This document shows positions 33,966 through 43,104 of a DNA stretch of 64,000 nucleotides, one piece after another. The notes below the pieces were generated by a model. The model was not told the origin of the DNA. It saw nothing but the letters and a program-made list of their open reading frames with translations, and made no database searches. Origin of the DNA: a virus. Position 1 is the first letter of the stretch; every line of letters begins with the position of its first letter. The DNA lies in IMG/VR virus record IMGVR_UViG_3300007539_000011, positions 1-64,000 of that record; one strand, written 5' to 3'. The translations under genes and the position numbers were made by a program.

Positions 33966-34480
33966 TAGTTTACATCCATATATAGCAGTATAAGAGCAAG
34001 CGTTCTCAGTAAGTTAGGTATACCAGTGTGAGCTACATCCATGTTCTCGTGCATTGGAGACTGGAACTTGTTGTAGTAGCCACTCTTACTAAGAAGCGCT
34101 CTTGCTCGTTCGTACAATACTTGGTAAGACCCTTCGTCCTCCATTAGGCTAGACACTTTTACTACGTTAGGAAGCGCTGTACCTATAATAGTGTCCGTAT
34201 TTGCAGCAAACATATGCTTTACCAAGTGTGCGCAGCCATTTGTTGCTAGTAGCTGTATGGCCCTATAGGCAGCTAGTCTTAGCTCAGGAGTCCTTCCCTG
34301 GTCATCCTCAGACACGAGAGAGCCTAGAACTGAGTCCCTAAGTGAGTTTAGCTCTGGGACATCCCCGATGTGAGTAGCTATCCGTAGCGCTACCTCCCCT
34401 AGAGGGGTTCCCTGAAGAGCGGCGTGGTGCTCCGTCTTGTAGTCGGGCAGGGATATGTCGTAGTCGTAGGCTAAAGTCAT
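33965..34480 (-). CDS. Unknown tail-operon protein
   Basis: A 171-residue helical protein (LGEVALRIATHIGDVPELNS, ELRLAAYRAIQLLATNGCA, HLVKHMFAANTDTII) without a recognised family. It overlaps the hub-like gene by one base and follows the 34485 gene by 4 bases. Expected to be a tail or baseplate component from operon position only. Confidence 0.65.
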   Translation of the reverse strand: MTLAYDYDISLPDYKTEHHAALQGTPLGEVALRIATHIGDVPELNSLRDSVLGSLVSEDDQGRTPELRLAAYRAIQLLATNGCAHLVKHMFAANTDTIIGTALPNVVKVSSLMEDEGSYQVLYERARALLSKSGYYNKFQSPMHENMDVAHTGIPNLLRTLALILLYMDVN

Positions 34481-34484
34481 CTAG

Positions 34485-35825
34485 CTACTCCTGTTTTGGC
34501 TGCGGAGTTGGAGAAGACTCCTCAGAGGGGGAGGACTTTGTGTCTGCAGGAGGAGTCTTAGTGCCTGCTGCAACTGTAGAATTCAGCTTTCTCAGTGCAG
34601 CAGTAGCCGCAGCCGTATCCACTTTAGTATCAAAGTTAGTTACTTCCTCAATACTCCTAAATCCTTCTCTCTGAAAGAGTGCATCCCTCCTAGCCTTCTC
34701 GCCGGCTGTCAGGCCCGGTATCTCTGTCTGCCTGTAGGCAGCCCTAAGATCCCTAACTTCTGGCTCATTGTTCAGAAGATCTAGTCTCCTTCTTTTTTCT
34801 TCAGCAGAGAGGCTGCTATTGCTCTTTATTCTGTTTATCTTATCCTGGAGTGCTCGTCTCGTCTGGATAATAGAGTCACTGATATCGCACTTTGAAGCCC
34901 TTGGACTTGACAGGAAAGTCCCAGCCTTGGGTGCAGTCCTAGCCGCGGCAGACCCGCCTCTAGCCCGCATGGCGGCCCTATTAACGCGGCAGTTAGGCTT
35001 TCTAACCCCCGAAGCTCTCCTAGGCCGAGGAGGCGGCTTTATTCTTGCTGTGTTCAAGTAATCGTCAAATGCAGGCAAGGCATCTATGCCCTCGACCTTA
35101 TCAAAAGAGCTAAGGCTGCCTGTAAAGTACGCATTGTTATAGCTTAAAGCCTGCTTAGGCGTAAGTATAACCTCTTTACGCACAAGCATAGAAAAGCCAA
35201 AGTTAACCATCATCTCATTCGACGCAGATAAGTTCTGAGATAGGTTAAGGATCCATCCAGATATTATTCTATTGTCGTAAACTACCTGGGTGAGTGTTCT
35301 ATTCTTTGCCGCTGCAGTGCCCCTAAACAAGTAGTCATAGAGCTTAGTAAATATATCCCTGCACGCAGCATTCCTTGTATTGTACAAGATGCCGGAGAAG
35401 CTGTAGGTCCTAGGACTCTCCCCATAGAAAGTAGCTACATAGTTGTCCCCATGAAGAGGCATAGTCTGTACTTTTTCTGACCTATTCTCGCTCACAGAGC
35501 TCAATAGGAATCCTACATACGCAGACCCAGAAGTTATATCTATTCCTGGTATCTGCTCTAAGACCTCTAGCCTGCTCTTAGAGGCCGGCTCAGTAAAGTA
35601 CATTCGTGCCTGGGATACCTCTGCAGACTCTGACCCTTCCGTAATATTGTATCTAGGGAGGAGAGCTTCTACTGACTTTCTAGTAGCGTCTCCCAGCACT
35701 GTGTTGATGTACGGGTTTTCGCTACCATCTTCTGGAAGGTTACCCGGAGGTGGAAGGAACTTAGGGTCGCTGAGTACAGCGCCATTCCTGTAGTAGTTTA
35801 CATGCTCTCTTATATCAGTCCCCAT
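34485..35825 (-). CDS. Tail/baseplate structural protein with disordered C-terminus
   Basis: A 446-residue protein. The core (TPLHGDNYVATFYGESPRTY-like region, then YSFSGILYNTRNAACRDIF, QVVYDNRIISGWILNLSQN, EMMVNFGFSMLVRKEVIL) resembles tail-end or baseplate proteins that wrap the tube exit. The C-terminal third is basic, then rich in Pro/Ser/Thr (KTPPADTKSSPSEESSPTPQ), and probably disordered. It starts 11 bases inside the end of the small gene before it. Confidence 0.65.
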   Translation of the reverse strand: MGTDIREHVNYYRNGAVLSDPKFLPPPGNLPEDGSENPYINTVLGDATRKSVEALLPRYNITEGSESAEVSQARMYFTEPASKSRLEVLEQIPGIDITSGSAYVGFLLSSVSENRSEKVQTMPLHGDNYVATFYGESPRTYSFSGILYNTRNAACRDIFTKLYDYLFRGTAAAKNRTLTQVVYDNRIISGWILNLSQNLSASNEMMVNFGFSMLVRKEVILTPKQALSYNNAYFTGSLSSFDKVEGIDALPAFDDYLNTARIKPPPRPRRASGVRKPNCRVNRAAMRARGGSAAARTAPKAGTFLSSPRASKCDISDSIIQTRRALQDKINRIKSNSSLSAEEKRRRLDLLNNEPEVRDLRAAYRQTEIPGLTAGEKARRDALFQREGFRSIEEVTNFDTKVDTAAATAALRKLNSTVAAGTKTPPADTKSSPSEESSPTPQPKQE

Positions 35826-36042
35826 TTAAGATACCTCCGTCTCCCTTAAATGAAGCTACACTTACAAAAGAGTCCCCATAGGCAACTGCTGACATTCTGT
35901 CATAGTGCCCTGATGTCTCCATGACAAAAGAGCCTTTTTTCCTAAGGTCATTAACCATGAGGCTAAGGAGTGCTGTAAGCTGGCTCTCAGCTGTAGCAGG
36001 GTATGTCTTATAGTAGAGCAAGCTCTCTTCTGACTGTGCCAT
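35815..36042 (-). CDS. Small unknown protein after the tape measure gene
   Basis: A 75-residue protein (SLLYYKTYPATAESQLTALL, FVMETSGHYDRMSAVAYGDS). No family known. It lies 3 bases after the tape measure stop and overlaps the next gene by 11 bases, so it is firmly within the tail operon. The upstream AAAAGGGGC may serve as SD. Confidence 0.6.
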   Translation of the reverse strand: MAQSEESLLYYKTYPATAESQLTALLSLMVNDLRKKGSFVMETSGHYDRMSAVAYGDSFVSVASFKGDGGILNGD

Positions 36043-36045
36043 GGC

Positions 36046-39000
36046 TTAGCCCCTTTTAGATATAGCTGCGGAGTTAGAAGGAGTAGCGAGAGTTGTTAAC
36101 TTGCTCTTTATAGCTTCTAGGTTATCCCTAGCTGCCTTGGTGTCTTCTATGGCCAGAGCTTTTATGATACCTGCTGCGGCCTGTATGAGCATGTTGATCT
36201 TAGTTGCTGCTGCAGCTACCGACGTGTCCCCAGATGAGTCTTGTCCTGGTACCGGTGCGCTACCCATCATATTAAGCACGCCTTCTCTAAAGCGCTTAGA
36301 CGCTTCTTTTACCTTCTCAGTATCCCCTTGCTGTAGGCCTGCAAAGGTCCTAGTAAAGAGCTCGCGTACTCGCTCCTGTACGTCCCCTGATAATCCAGAC
36401 ATGCTTCCGCCTAGAGTTGACTCTATGCTCTCATCAATCTGCATCTGGCCTCCTGCAGATCTAAGAAGACTTATCTCTCCTCTTCTCATGAACTTAAGGA
36501 AGTTACCAGTAGCGTCGTCTCTGTCTCCAAACAGCCCAGCTAGAGGATTATCCTGAAGCATCTCCTCTGCCATGCCCTGGCTCTTAGATGCGGCCCCCGT
36601 AAGCCCTAGCTCGTTCATTTTAGCTGCGAACTGCTCGTCGTTCAACGCCCTATACTGCAGGTTTTCCTTAGTTGCCGGCCCCTCCCGTGTAGCCCCAGTA
36701 GCTGTAATTATATTTTTAAGGTGGGATTTAAGCTTTTCTTTCTCAGAGCTAGAAAGAGCGTCATACTTTTTCTTCTGCTCTGATGTCAGTTTAGTATTTA
36801 TGAACCTTCTTACTGCTAGGTCTTCCTCGCCTACGTATAGCCTTCCCTCTTTTGTTATAAAGTTTCGCATTTGGGCTGACACCTGCCCAAGTGTTGATCC
36901 CAGTTTAGTGTATAGATCGCCAAAGCTTTCTAGTTTTGCTCTAAAGTTTGTTTCGGTCATCTCTGCAGAGGACCCTGTAAGCAAACTAAGAGTAGACACA
37001 CTCCCAGTCTCTTTGCCTAGCTTGGCTGCTGCCTCTGCCGACATGTACGCTCTAGCTTGTATCTCATCCGGGGTTAGAGCCCGCTTATACGTAACGGAGA
37101 CTCCTTCTTCCATTAGCGCCTTGTAGGAAGCTTCCGAGCCTCCTCCGGCTTCTAGAAGAGCGAGACCTGTTAAGCCTACTCTTCCCACTTTACCTAAGAA
37201 AGTATTAAGGTTTCCGCCCTCATTCTCCCTCGCTGCAGCGTATACCCCTTCTGTAAGCCTCTTTACCTCGTCAGGAGAGAGGTCGTTGTACTTAGCGGTA
37301 GCCTCCTCAATGGTCATACTAGGGTCTTCTCGCATAAAAGCTTGGATTAGGAAGTGCCTAGCCGTGGCCGTGGCATCGGATGCGATATCCCTACCTCCGG
37401 AAGGACCTTCTAGAGTTCTTTCTCCGGGCCCGAATATGCTTGTGCTTCCGGGGTTATTCGCAATGTGAAGGCTTGCGAGCCTCTCCGCCCTGTAGACTAG
37501 AGCTCTCTGCTCTGGGCTTAGGTTTAAGTTATCGAATTTAGCTCTAGTATATTTAGCAAAAGTGCCTGTGCCAGCAGCCACCCCTTCTATAACAGTTTCA
37601 TCAAATGCTCTTCTTACTTGCTCTTGGGTCGTGTCTAGAGAAAGGTTATCTCTTAGCTTGCTAATAGCTCCAGTGTCTCCTAAGGTTCCTAGCGCTCTTC
37701 TGGCTTGGCCTAAAGTTCGCTCAGTAAATCCTGCTTCAGCCATTCTCTCTATCTCAGCCAGCCTCTGCAGTCTTATGGCGCCAATATCGCGAGAACCTCT
37801 GCCGTACAGAGCAGTAGTCAGCCCCTCCACATACTCGTATCTGTCTCCACTGAACCCTTCGTTAAATAGATACTCGCCAATAGCTCCACGGCCTTCATTC
37901 TCAAAGAAAGCTTGAGATCCTTTGCCAAAGAAGTCGTTGGCAAAAACACTCCGTAGTCGTTGAGCAGCAAGATTATCGTTCATCTGTCCGTAGCGGTAAT
38001 CTTCTGAAGTGAAAGCATTGTACAACGTGTCAGTGAAGAATCCTCGTTCACTAATATCCCGAGTGTATATCCCACCCCTTCTGTTAGGTCTCAGCAAGCT
38101 TCTGCTTGAGTAGTCTGTTCCTCCTATTAACCCGAGGTAGTCGGCGCTACTGTACTGACCTGGGGTAGCCCCAAACCTATCTCTGGCTTCTCTCCTGAGC
38201 ATATCTTCTCGTCCAGCAGCTCGATCTGCCTCCAGCCTACCTAGAGACTCAAAGTAGCCAGCTCTAGCTGTTTCTTGTATCTGCTCTGCGCTTGTAAAGT
38301 TTCGGAGAGCTAGTTGATCCAACTCTTGAAGCTGCTGGTTTCTAAACGCTTCTCTACGCCTAGACCTGCCTTGGCTGTAAGTCTGCAGCTGAGTAAGGAC
38401 TGCTTTTCCAGACTCTCCGTATAGCTCACTAGCTACTGCATTTAGATCCAGATTGTTTGTGGATAGAGCTCTTTGCACTATCTCTTCGCCCATCATTCCA
38501 AGGCGAGTAGCAGGGTCCATAGAGTTAGCAGCTTCCCTGCTGAGCTTACCTATGTCTCGGCTCAGTACGCTCTGGACTAGGCTTCGAGTAGATCTGTCTC
38601 TTAGCAGCTTGTTAGCCTCAGGGCCTCTAATCAGCCGCATACCTCTCTTGTTCGCTTCCTCTGGGTTGAGCCCTAGCTCAACCATTCTCTGCAAAGCGCC
38701 CTGGTCAATCTTTAGTTGCCCTGATGCTGGGTCTAAGTAGTACGAGCCCATAGCAAGAGACTGGGCGTTCCTGGCTGCAAAAGATGCGTGTGCTTGTGTA
38801 AGGTTATTAGTATACGCTTCGGCAGACCCGCCTACAGCTGCTTGCTGTGCTGCTGACAAGAATCCGAACTGGGAGTTAGCAGTAACAGAGGAAAAGAGAG
38901 CTGACTCTACCCCTAGTTGGCCGCCTAAGCCCGCTCCAGCAGTAGTGCTGGCTGCAGCAGAGAGCGTCTGGTTTGTAGCTTCTAGCGTTTTGCCTGCTAA

Positions 39001-39858
39001 CCTAGCAGCAGTCACTACCTGCCTAGAGATGTTAAGGGACTTAAACTTATCAAGCTTAACACCCATATTCTCTGTGAGCTGCTGCATCTGAAGGGCATCA
39101 GCCGGGGATATCCCTTCTCCTAGATCCATTATACTCTTTGTAAGAGTAGCAAGCTGCTTTACTCTGGATGCTATAGAAGAAGCACTGCCGGTATGACCCC
39201 GCATAAGGCCCATTTCACCGGCCATGCTATGTATCTGATAGACATCCTGCTTGGTGAAGCCAGAACCTTCAGCAGTAGAGTCGAGGGCATTGACTATTCC
39301 CGCGGCGGCAGCGTTTGTCATTCTACCTGTGGTAGGGTCAATCATAGCCCCAGAGGTTATGCCCGAGTACATCTGACGAATGCCTCGAATATCCCCCATA
39401 CGGTTCTCGAAGCCTCTGTAGTACTCCGCCCCTGCGTCGAGGAATTTAGCACCCGCCGTGACTGCTAGTGTAGCAGGGTTAAACATGCCTAGGCCTAAGA
39501 GCATGCTAGCGCCTGCAGTGCCTACGCCTGCCGCTAAGCTTCCGTAGTTCAGTAGTTTAGCCGTGCTCCTAGCATCTAGCTCAGACTTGTAGGCAGAGTA
39601 TATACCTGCGTCCATCGTCCTAGCATCATAATACCCAGGCTGATTAGTCTGGGGATTAGTCATAAATCTGACTGCAGCTTGCTGCGCTTGTGCAGAGAGA
39701 TAGTCTGTACCTAGAGCTGGGTTGTAGATAGGCACATGCGCGGCAGGCGCTGAGATCTGCGGGGCAGCCCTGCCATTGTCCATTGGGGAGTATACGCTAT
39801 TTACGTTGTAAAAGCTCTGGGCTGTAGTAGGGTATACTCCCTGTCCGGACTCATACAT
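36046..39858 (-). CDS. Tape measure protein
   Basis: The 1270-residue length-determining tail protein. It follows directly behind the frameshifted tail chaperone, the hallmark position of tape measure genes. It is alanine-rich and helical throughout, with a hydrophobic stretch near residues 105-140 (GSLAAGVGTAGASMLLGLGM, NPATLAVTAGAKFLDAG) that may be its membrane-inserting part. Many internal Met-free helices with repeated Ala/Gln/Arg are typical. If the usual ~1.5 A per residue applies, the tail would be about 190 nm long; that is a rule-of-thumb inference. It overlaps the chaperone extension by 8 bases. Confidence 0.82.
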   Translation of the reverse strand: MYESGQGVYPTTAQSFYNVNSVYSPMDNGRAAPQISAPAAHVPIYNPALGTDYLSAQAQQAAVRFMTNPQTNQPGYYDARTMDAGIYSAYKSELDARSTAKLLNYGSLAAGVGTAGASMLLGLGMFNPATLAVTAGAKFLDAGAEYYRGFENRMGDIRGIRQMYSGITSGAMIDPTTGRMTNAAAAGIVNALDSTAEGSGFTKQDVYQIHSMAGEMGLMRGHTGSASSIASRVKQLATLTKSIMDLGEGISPADALQMQQLTENMGVKLDKFKSLNISRQVVTAARLAGKTLEATNQTLSAAASTTAGAGLGGQLGVESALFSSVTANSQFGFLSAAQQAAVGGSAEAYTNNLTQAHASFAARNAQSLAMGSYYLDPASGQLKIDQGALQRMVELGLNPEEANKRGMRLIRGPEANKLLRDRSTRSLVQSVLSRDIGKLSREAANSMDPATRLGMMGEEIVQRALSTNNLDLNAVASELYGESGKAVLTQLQTYSQGRSRRREAFRNQQLQELDQLALRNFTSAEQIQETARAGYFESLGRLEADRAAGREDMLRREARDRFGATPGQYSSADYLGLIGGTDYSSRSLLRPNRRGGIYTRDISERGFFTDTLYNAFTSEDYRYGQMNDNLAAQRLRSVFANDFFGKGSQAFFENEGRGAIGEYLFNEGFSGDRYEYVEGLTTALYGRGSRDIGAIRLQRLAEIERMAEAGFTERTLGQARRALGTLGDTGAISKLRDNLSLDTTQEQVRRAFDETVIEGVAAGTGTFAKYTRAKFDNLNLSPEQRALVYRAERLASLHIANNPGSTSIFGPGERTLEGPSGGRDIASDATATARHFLIQAFMREDPSMTIEEATAKYNDLSPDEVKRLTEGVYAAARENEGGNLNTFLGKVGRVGLTGLALLEAGGGSEASYKALMEEGVSVTYKRALTPDEIQARAYMSAEAAAKLGKETGSVSTLSLLTGSSAEMTETNFRAKLESFGDLYTKLGSTLGQVSAQMRNFITKEGRLYVGEEDLAVRRFINTKLTSEQKKKYDALSSSEKEKLKSHLKNIITATGATREGPATKENLQYRALNDEQFAAKMNELGLTGAASKSQGMAEEMLQDNPLAGLFGDRDDATGNFLKFMRRGEISLLRSAGGQMQIDESIESTLGGSMSGLSGDVQERVRELFTRTFAGLQQGDTEKVKEASKRFREGVLNMMGSAPVPGQDSSGDTSVAAAATKINMLIQAAAGIIKALAIEDTKAARDNLEAIKSKLTTLATPSNSAAISKRG

Positions 39859-40213
39859 CAGGTATTTCCTCTAGCTTTTTAAGCATCTCTGCTGCGCTAT
39901 CTGTAGATGAGCTCTGGGAGTCTCTAAACCTAGAGTTTCCGGTTACTCTTCCACTTAAATCGTAGGCGTTGGGGTTGTGTACTACCATGTTGTAGAACTC
40001 GGAGAGATTCTTAGTCACCTCGTCCACCATCTCAGGGCTCTTAGTGATCTGAGCTGCGAGGTTAAATATCTCTACTTGTAGCCTTTTCCACGATCTAAGG
40101 CGCTCCCGATGTACCATCTCCTCCAATACTGCTGATCTTACTGAGCCTCTGGGAGGCAAGGTGACCCCTCGGAGAAGTAGCTCTGCCCTAGCGCTACCCC
40201 AAGGGGCGCTTAA
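39851..40213 (-). CDS. Tail assembly chaperone, T extension made by -1 frameshift
   Basis: This frame has no stop between the slippery site at 40213-40219 and its end at 39851, and gives 120 residues beyond the shift. It contains helical, charged sequence (ERLRSWKRLQVEIFNLAAQI, EMVDEVTKNLSEFYNMVVHN). A TTG at 40159 with GAGGGG upstream could also start a separate 102-residue protein. By analogy with lambda gpG/gpGT, the fusion product (207 + 120 = 327 residues) would bind tape measure protein and recruit tube subunits. Confidence 0.78.
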   Translation of the reverse strand, partial: LSAPWGSARAELLLRGVTLPPRGSVRSAVLEEMVHRERLRSWKRLQVEIFNLAAQITKSPEMVDEVTKNLSEFYNMVVHNPNAYDLSGRVTGNSRFRDSQSSSTDSAAEMLKKLEEIPDV

Positions 40214-40219
40214 AAATTT
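40195..40219 (-). promoter_or_regulatory. Programmed -1 frameshift site with downstream stem
   Basis: Minus strand: heptamer A-AAT-TTT (40219-40213) lies in the right phase, followed at once by the zero-frame stop TAA. Re-pairing gives AAA-TTT and enters the open -1 frame. Downstream, AGCGC-CCC ... GGG-(TA)-GCGCT can form a strong stem-loop starting 2-3 bases after the heptamer, which is closer than the usual spacer. Confidence 0.8.
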
Positions 40220-40833
40220 TCTAGTGCTCTCGCATCGCAGGCCAGGCGGACCTTAGTGTCAAACCGGTTCATAGTCTGAGCTAGAGCAATGAACACCGGC
40301 TGAGGGAGAGATGAGATAAAGTCCCAGCGGTCCTTCCACTCCAGGTCTAGCTCTGCGCGATTGTCGTCGGATGGGTATGTATGCGGAAAAGTCTTATCCG
40401 CAAAGCTGGCTAGGCATGAAGCCAAGTTGATCCTCGATGCTAAGTGGGCGATCTCTGCGTCCGTGCGAGGTTGAATCTCACGCAGCATCTCAATTAGGCG
40501 GTCGCCGTCCACGGTAGTGCGAGTACGAATCTTAAATACTCGCCCTGCCATGCGGTAAGTCTCTTCGTAGAAACCGTTAGTCATAACGGTATCTAGGATC
40601 CTTGCTGCGTCTTTGAGGTCGAGATTATGATCCGAGCACTCCATCTTCCACATCTCTAGAGGAGTAGAGTACGTACTAGAGATAGCCTCAGCGAGTGCGT
40701 CCAGGTTCTCCTGCTCTGCCATCTCCTCAGGAGTTGGTTCTTCACTGACATCTTCTGTTGTGATAAACTTCTCTACGTCAATGGACTTCGAGCCTAGTTT
40801 GACGCTAGCGAGGTCCGTAATCTTACCTGACAT
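40210..40833 (-). CDS. Tail assembly chaperone, G-type
   Basis: A 207-residue protein ending at the frameshift site (…RALENF-stop). It is helical with acidic N-terminus (TTEDVSEEPTPEEMAEQENL) and a core DRLIEMLREIQPRTDAEIAH. Sequence family is not recognised; the call rests on position before the tape measure gene, the slippery heptamer before its stop and the continuous -1 frame. Divergent from the small + gene at 40853, with only 19 bases between. Confidence 0.75.
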   Translation of the reverse strand: MSGKITDLASVKLGSKSIDVEKFITTEDVSEEPTPEEMAEQENLDALAEAISSTYSTPLEMWKMECSDHNLDLKDAARILDTVMTNGFYEETYRMAGRVFKIRTRTTVDGDRLIEMLREIQPRTDAEIAHLASRINLASCLASFADKTFPHTYPSDDNRAELDLEWKDRWDFISSLPQPVFIALAQTMNRFDTKVRLACDARALENF

Positions 40834-40852
40834 GTATTTCTCCTAGGAGTAT

Positions 40853-41017
40853 ATGATGATCCATTCCGACATGGATGACCGAGATAAGCGCCAGAAAGAT
40901 CTAGAGGATCTTCTGGAGCCAGAGCTAAACATAGAAGATGGTGTTCCTACTGTCGAGGGTAAAAAGTTAGCGGACGAAATCATAGAGCCGCTAGAAGAGG
41001 TAGAGGTAGATCTCTAA
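40853..41017 (+). CDS. Small acidic protein
   Basis: A 54-residue acidic protein starting ATGATGATC; AGGAG at 40845-40849 fits the second ATG (40856) best. Its product (DDRDKRQKDLEDLLEPELNI, KKLADEIIEPLEEVEVDL) is a charged helix. The stop overlaps the kinase start (TAATG), so they are coupled. Too short for most gene callers; function unknown. Confidence 0.65.
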   Translation: MMIHSDMDDRDKRQKDLEDLLEPELNIEDGVPTVEGKKLADEIIEPLEEVEVDL

Positions 41018-41529
41018 TGCCAGAAGTAATTAGTCCTAATACATTAATTAAGTCTTACAACCAGGGTGATAAGTTCCTTATTAACCCTAAGTTTACTGCA
41101 CAAGCTTGGGAAGAAAGCTACGCTCGCCTTGGTGAGCTGCTTGCAGAAATAGACGACGGCAGAATGCTTATGGTAGTAGGCTTACCAAGTTCAGGTAAGA
41201 CTACATTCATAGAGAACCACTCAGAAGAGTTGGAAGACTACGACGTTATCTTTGATGGAGGCTTTCCAAGTAAGATAGGCCGTAGCGCCGTAACTAATAT
41301 AGCTAAGGGAGCGGGGTGGGAGGTAGATGCTCTTTACCTAGACACCCCGTATAACGTCTGCCGTAATCGAAACCATAGGAACGCAAACGGTCAGCGTATA
41401 CCCTTTGAAGCTTTTAAGCTAGTGGCTAGAAGCTTTAGTGAACCTAAAAGCTTTGAAGGGTTTAACTCTATTCGCAGAGTTAGCGGAACCAGCTCTAGAC
41501 AGCGAGAGGTGGGCCTAGAGGCTGGCTAG
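41017..41529 (+). CDS. P-loop kinase of the polynucleotide kinase/AAA_33 type
   Basis: A 170-residue kinase. Walker A VVGLPSSGKTT is at residues 53-63, followed by VIFDGGFPSKIGRSAVTNIA, then the lid/substrate pattern ALYLDTPYNVCRNRNHRNAN and a C-terminal PFEAFKLVARSFSEPKSFEG. This order matches the kinase domain of T4 PseT/Pnkp-like enzymes that phosphorylate 5'-OH ends. No phosphatase domain is present. It may repair RNA or DNA ends. It overlaps the convergent 41495 gene by 35 bases. Confidence 0.78.
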   Translation: MPEVISPNTLIKSYNQGDKFLINPKFTAQAWEESYARLGELLAEIDDGRMLMVVGLPSSGKTTFIENHSEELEDYDVIFDGGFPSKIGRSAVTNIAKGAGWEVDALYLDTPYNVCRNRNHRNANGQRIPFEAFKLVARSFSEPKSFEGFNSIRRVSGTSSRQREVGLEAG

Positions 41530-42301
41530 GAGGAGTCTCGGCAAATGCACTTGGAACCCCAGAGTCGGAAAGCTGGTCGTAGCCTATATATCCAAGACCT
41601 AGAGCTGCTAACCCGCCGAGCCCTGCTCTCTGCATCTTAACGTTTTTGAGCTGCTTAGATAAGCCTGAGCCTATGCGCTGCTCAGCAGTCAACGCGCCTT
41701 TAGCTTCTGCGAGAGCTTTCTGCTCAGCAGCTAAAGCCTCCCTAGCTGCCGCTTGCTCAGCCTGCTGTGCTTCTCGAAGTGCTTGAATATCACGTGTTAG
41801 TACCTCGGATTGTGTTCTATATGAGCGCATTTGTCTCTTTGCGGCTTGTTCTGCTTCTACAGCACGCTCTACTTTCATCATTTCCTTTGAAAGGTCTCTA
41901 CTCGTATCTCTGAATCTGCCTCTGTAGTTTTCACCTATCCTTCGTGCCCTCTCAAGCTCACTTTCAAGTCCTTGGCGAGCTCTCAATTGATCGGCGGCCC
42001 CGCTCCTCATGAGATTTATTTCTGATATAAGAGCCTCCCGAGCCGCTGCTTGCTCCGCTTTGAGGGCTTTCATCTGCTCTCGTAGCATTGGTGCTTCGGA
42101 CCTAGTAGTGGCTAGTTCTTGCATTTGAGTAGGAGTCAGGTTACTTGCTCTAGCTTCTGCTGCAGAGGGAATAAAGCGCCTTTTTGAGGACTCCTTAATA
42201 AGCACTTCAAGGGCAGTCTGACCGATGTCACTATCAATTGAAGCTGTCTTAAGGAAGTCTAGAGCTCCTTGTAAGTAAGAATCGTGAGCTAGCTTAGTCA
42301 T
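41495..42301 (-). CDS. Coiled-coil protein with C-terminal membrane segment
   Basis: A 268-residue protein. It begins with a short helical head (DSYLQGALDFLKTASIDSDI) like that of the 42437 product, then ~150 residues of coiled coil with repeated AEQAAAREAL units, and ends in a hydrophobic glycine-rich segment (GLGGLAALGLGYIGYDQLSD) plus a proline-rich tail. It is one of several such proteins here, probably virion-internal or membrane-acting. A late-type promoter match lies 41 bases upstream. Confidence 0.68.
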   Translation of the reverse strand: MTKLAHDSYLQGALDFLKTASIDSDIGQTALEVLIKESSKRRFIPSAAEARASNLTPTQMQELATTRSEAPMLREQMKALKAEQAAAREALISEINLMRSGAADQLRARQGLESELERARRIGENYRGRFRDTSRDLSKEMMKVERAVEAEQAAKRQMRSYRTQSEVLTRDIQALREAQQAEQAAAREALAAEQKALAEAKGALTAEQRIGSGLSKQLKNVKMQRAGLGGLAALGLGYIGYDQLSDSGVPSAFAETPPSQPLGPPLAV

Positions 42302-42341
42302 TGGTGGTACTCCTGCTGAGATGGGTGAGGCCTATTTTCAG

Positions 42342-42350
42342 TAATTATAG
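42342..42350 (-). promoter_or_regulatory. Late-type promoter match
   Basis: Minus-strand CTATAATTA at 42350-42342, 41 bases before ATG 42301 and just behind a terminator. It therefore sits exactly where a promoter is needed, which supports the CTATAATTR element as a real signal. Confidence 0.5.
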
Positions 42351-42363
42351 TAAAAGCTAATCT

Positions 42364-42403
42364 AAAAAAAAAAACGCCCGAGTAGCGTAAAGCTGTAAGG
42401 GCG
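42364..42403 (-). terminator. Intrinsic terminator of the 42437 gene
   Basis: Minus strand: CGCCC (42403-42399), a 19-base loop, GGGCG (42379-42375), then eleven T (42374-42364). It separates the 42437 gene from the promoter of the 41495 gene. Confidence 0.75.
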
Positions 42404-42436
42404 CTTAATTCAAAAAACTCACTGGGAGTTTAGAGC

Positions 42437-42994
42437 TTAGCTTAGAGCTTTGTACGCCCCATAGCCGAGACCACTCAATGCTGCGGTACCTCCGAGAGCG
42501 AGAGCGAGATTCCTCTGGCGCTCTGCAGCTGCTTCTTCCTCTGCTTGAGCAGCAGCGAGAGCCTGAGCCTGAGCTGCCGCGATCTCATCGCTGTCGTCGA
42601 GAGCAGAGGAGATTCCTAGGCCTGCTGCGGTAAGAGCTCCTGCGCCAACAGCTCCCAGACCAAGGTCGCCCAATCCTTGAGCTCTGCGTTCAGCCATTCG
42701 GCCAGCTGCCCCAAGAATACCACGATTTTTCATAGCGTCACGTAGGGCAGCGGCCTCGCCGCCGGCGAACGCGGGCATAGTTAGTGACTTCATTTTTAAA
42801 GCCTCTCGAGCTGCGCCCACATCCTTACCCAAGAGCTTGGCTGCGCCCCCCTCGACTAACTTCTTAGCGCCTGCCCTAAGGCCCTGAAGAGCGACCTTCT
42901 CCAGCTCATTGTAGCTAGCTACTTTGATCTGTGGGTCAACGTTTAGCTGAGAAAGAGTTTCTGCAACACCCTGTAAATATGCCTGATTACTCAT
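42437..42994 (-). CDS. Glycine-zipper membrane protein
   Basis: A 185-residue protein. The head (AYLQGVAETLSQLNVDP, ELEKVALQGLRAGAKKL) resembles the heads of the 41495 and 50203 products. A glycine/alanine-rich segment (LGDLGLGAVGAGALTAAGLG), an acidic AQAQALAAAQAEEEAAAE helix and a C-terminal segment (ALALGGTAALSGLGYGAYKA) follow. The C-terminal GLGYGAYK matches GVGGYKAYK in the 50203 product. Probably an ejected or internal virion protein; inference only. Confidence 0.68.
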   Translation of the reverse strand: MSNQAYLQGVAETLSQLNVDPQIKVASYNELEKVALQGLRAGAKKLVEGGAAKLLGKDVGAAREALKMKSLTMPAFAGGEAAALRDAMKNRGILGAAGRMAERRAQGLGDLGLGAVGAGALTAAGLGISSALDDSDEIAAAQAQALAAAQAEEEAAAERQRNLALALGGTAALSGLGYGAYKALS

Positions 42995-43065
42995 TTTCTA
43001 ACCCTTTCGTAAGTTAGGTTTAAAGCTCGGTACCAAGCCTGGCCGCGTAATAAATTAATCCAGGC

Positions 43066-43080
43066 TGTTATAAGTATATG
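43066..43080 (+). promoter_or_regulatory. Promoter-like TGTTATAAGTATATG
   Basis: TATAAGTATATG lies 24 bases before ATG 43105 in the 110-base gap between divergent genes. It resembles the CATAAGAATATG core of the two blocks at 20834 and 44023 but lacks their CGCAAAAC part, so it may be a variant class. Confidence 0.4.
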
Positions 43081-43104
43081 TCTGCTGCCACTTAGGAGTC
43101 CAGC

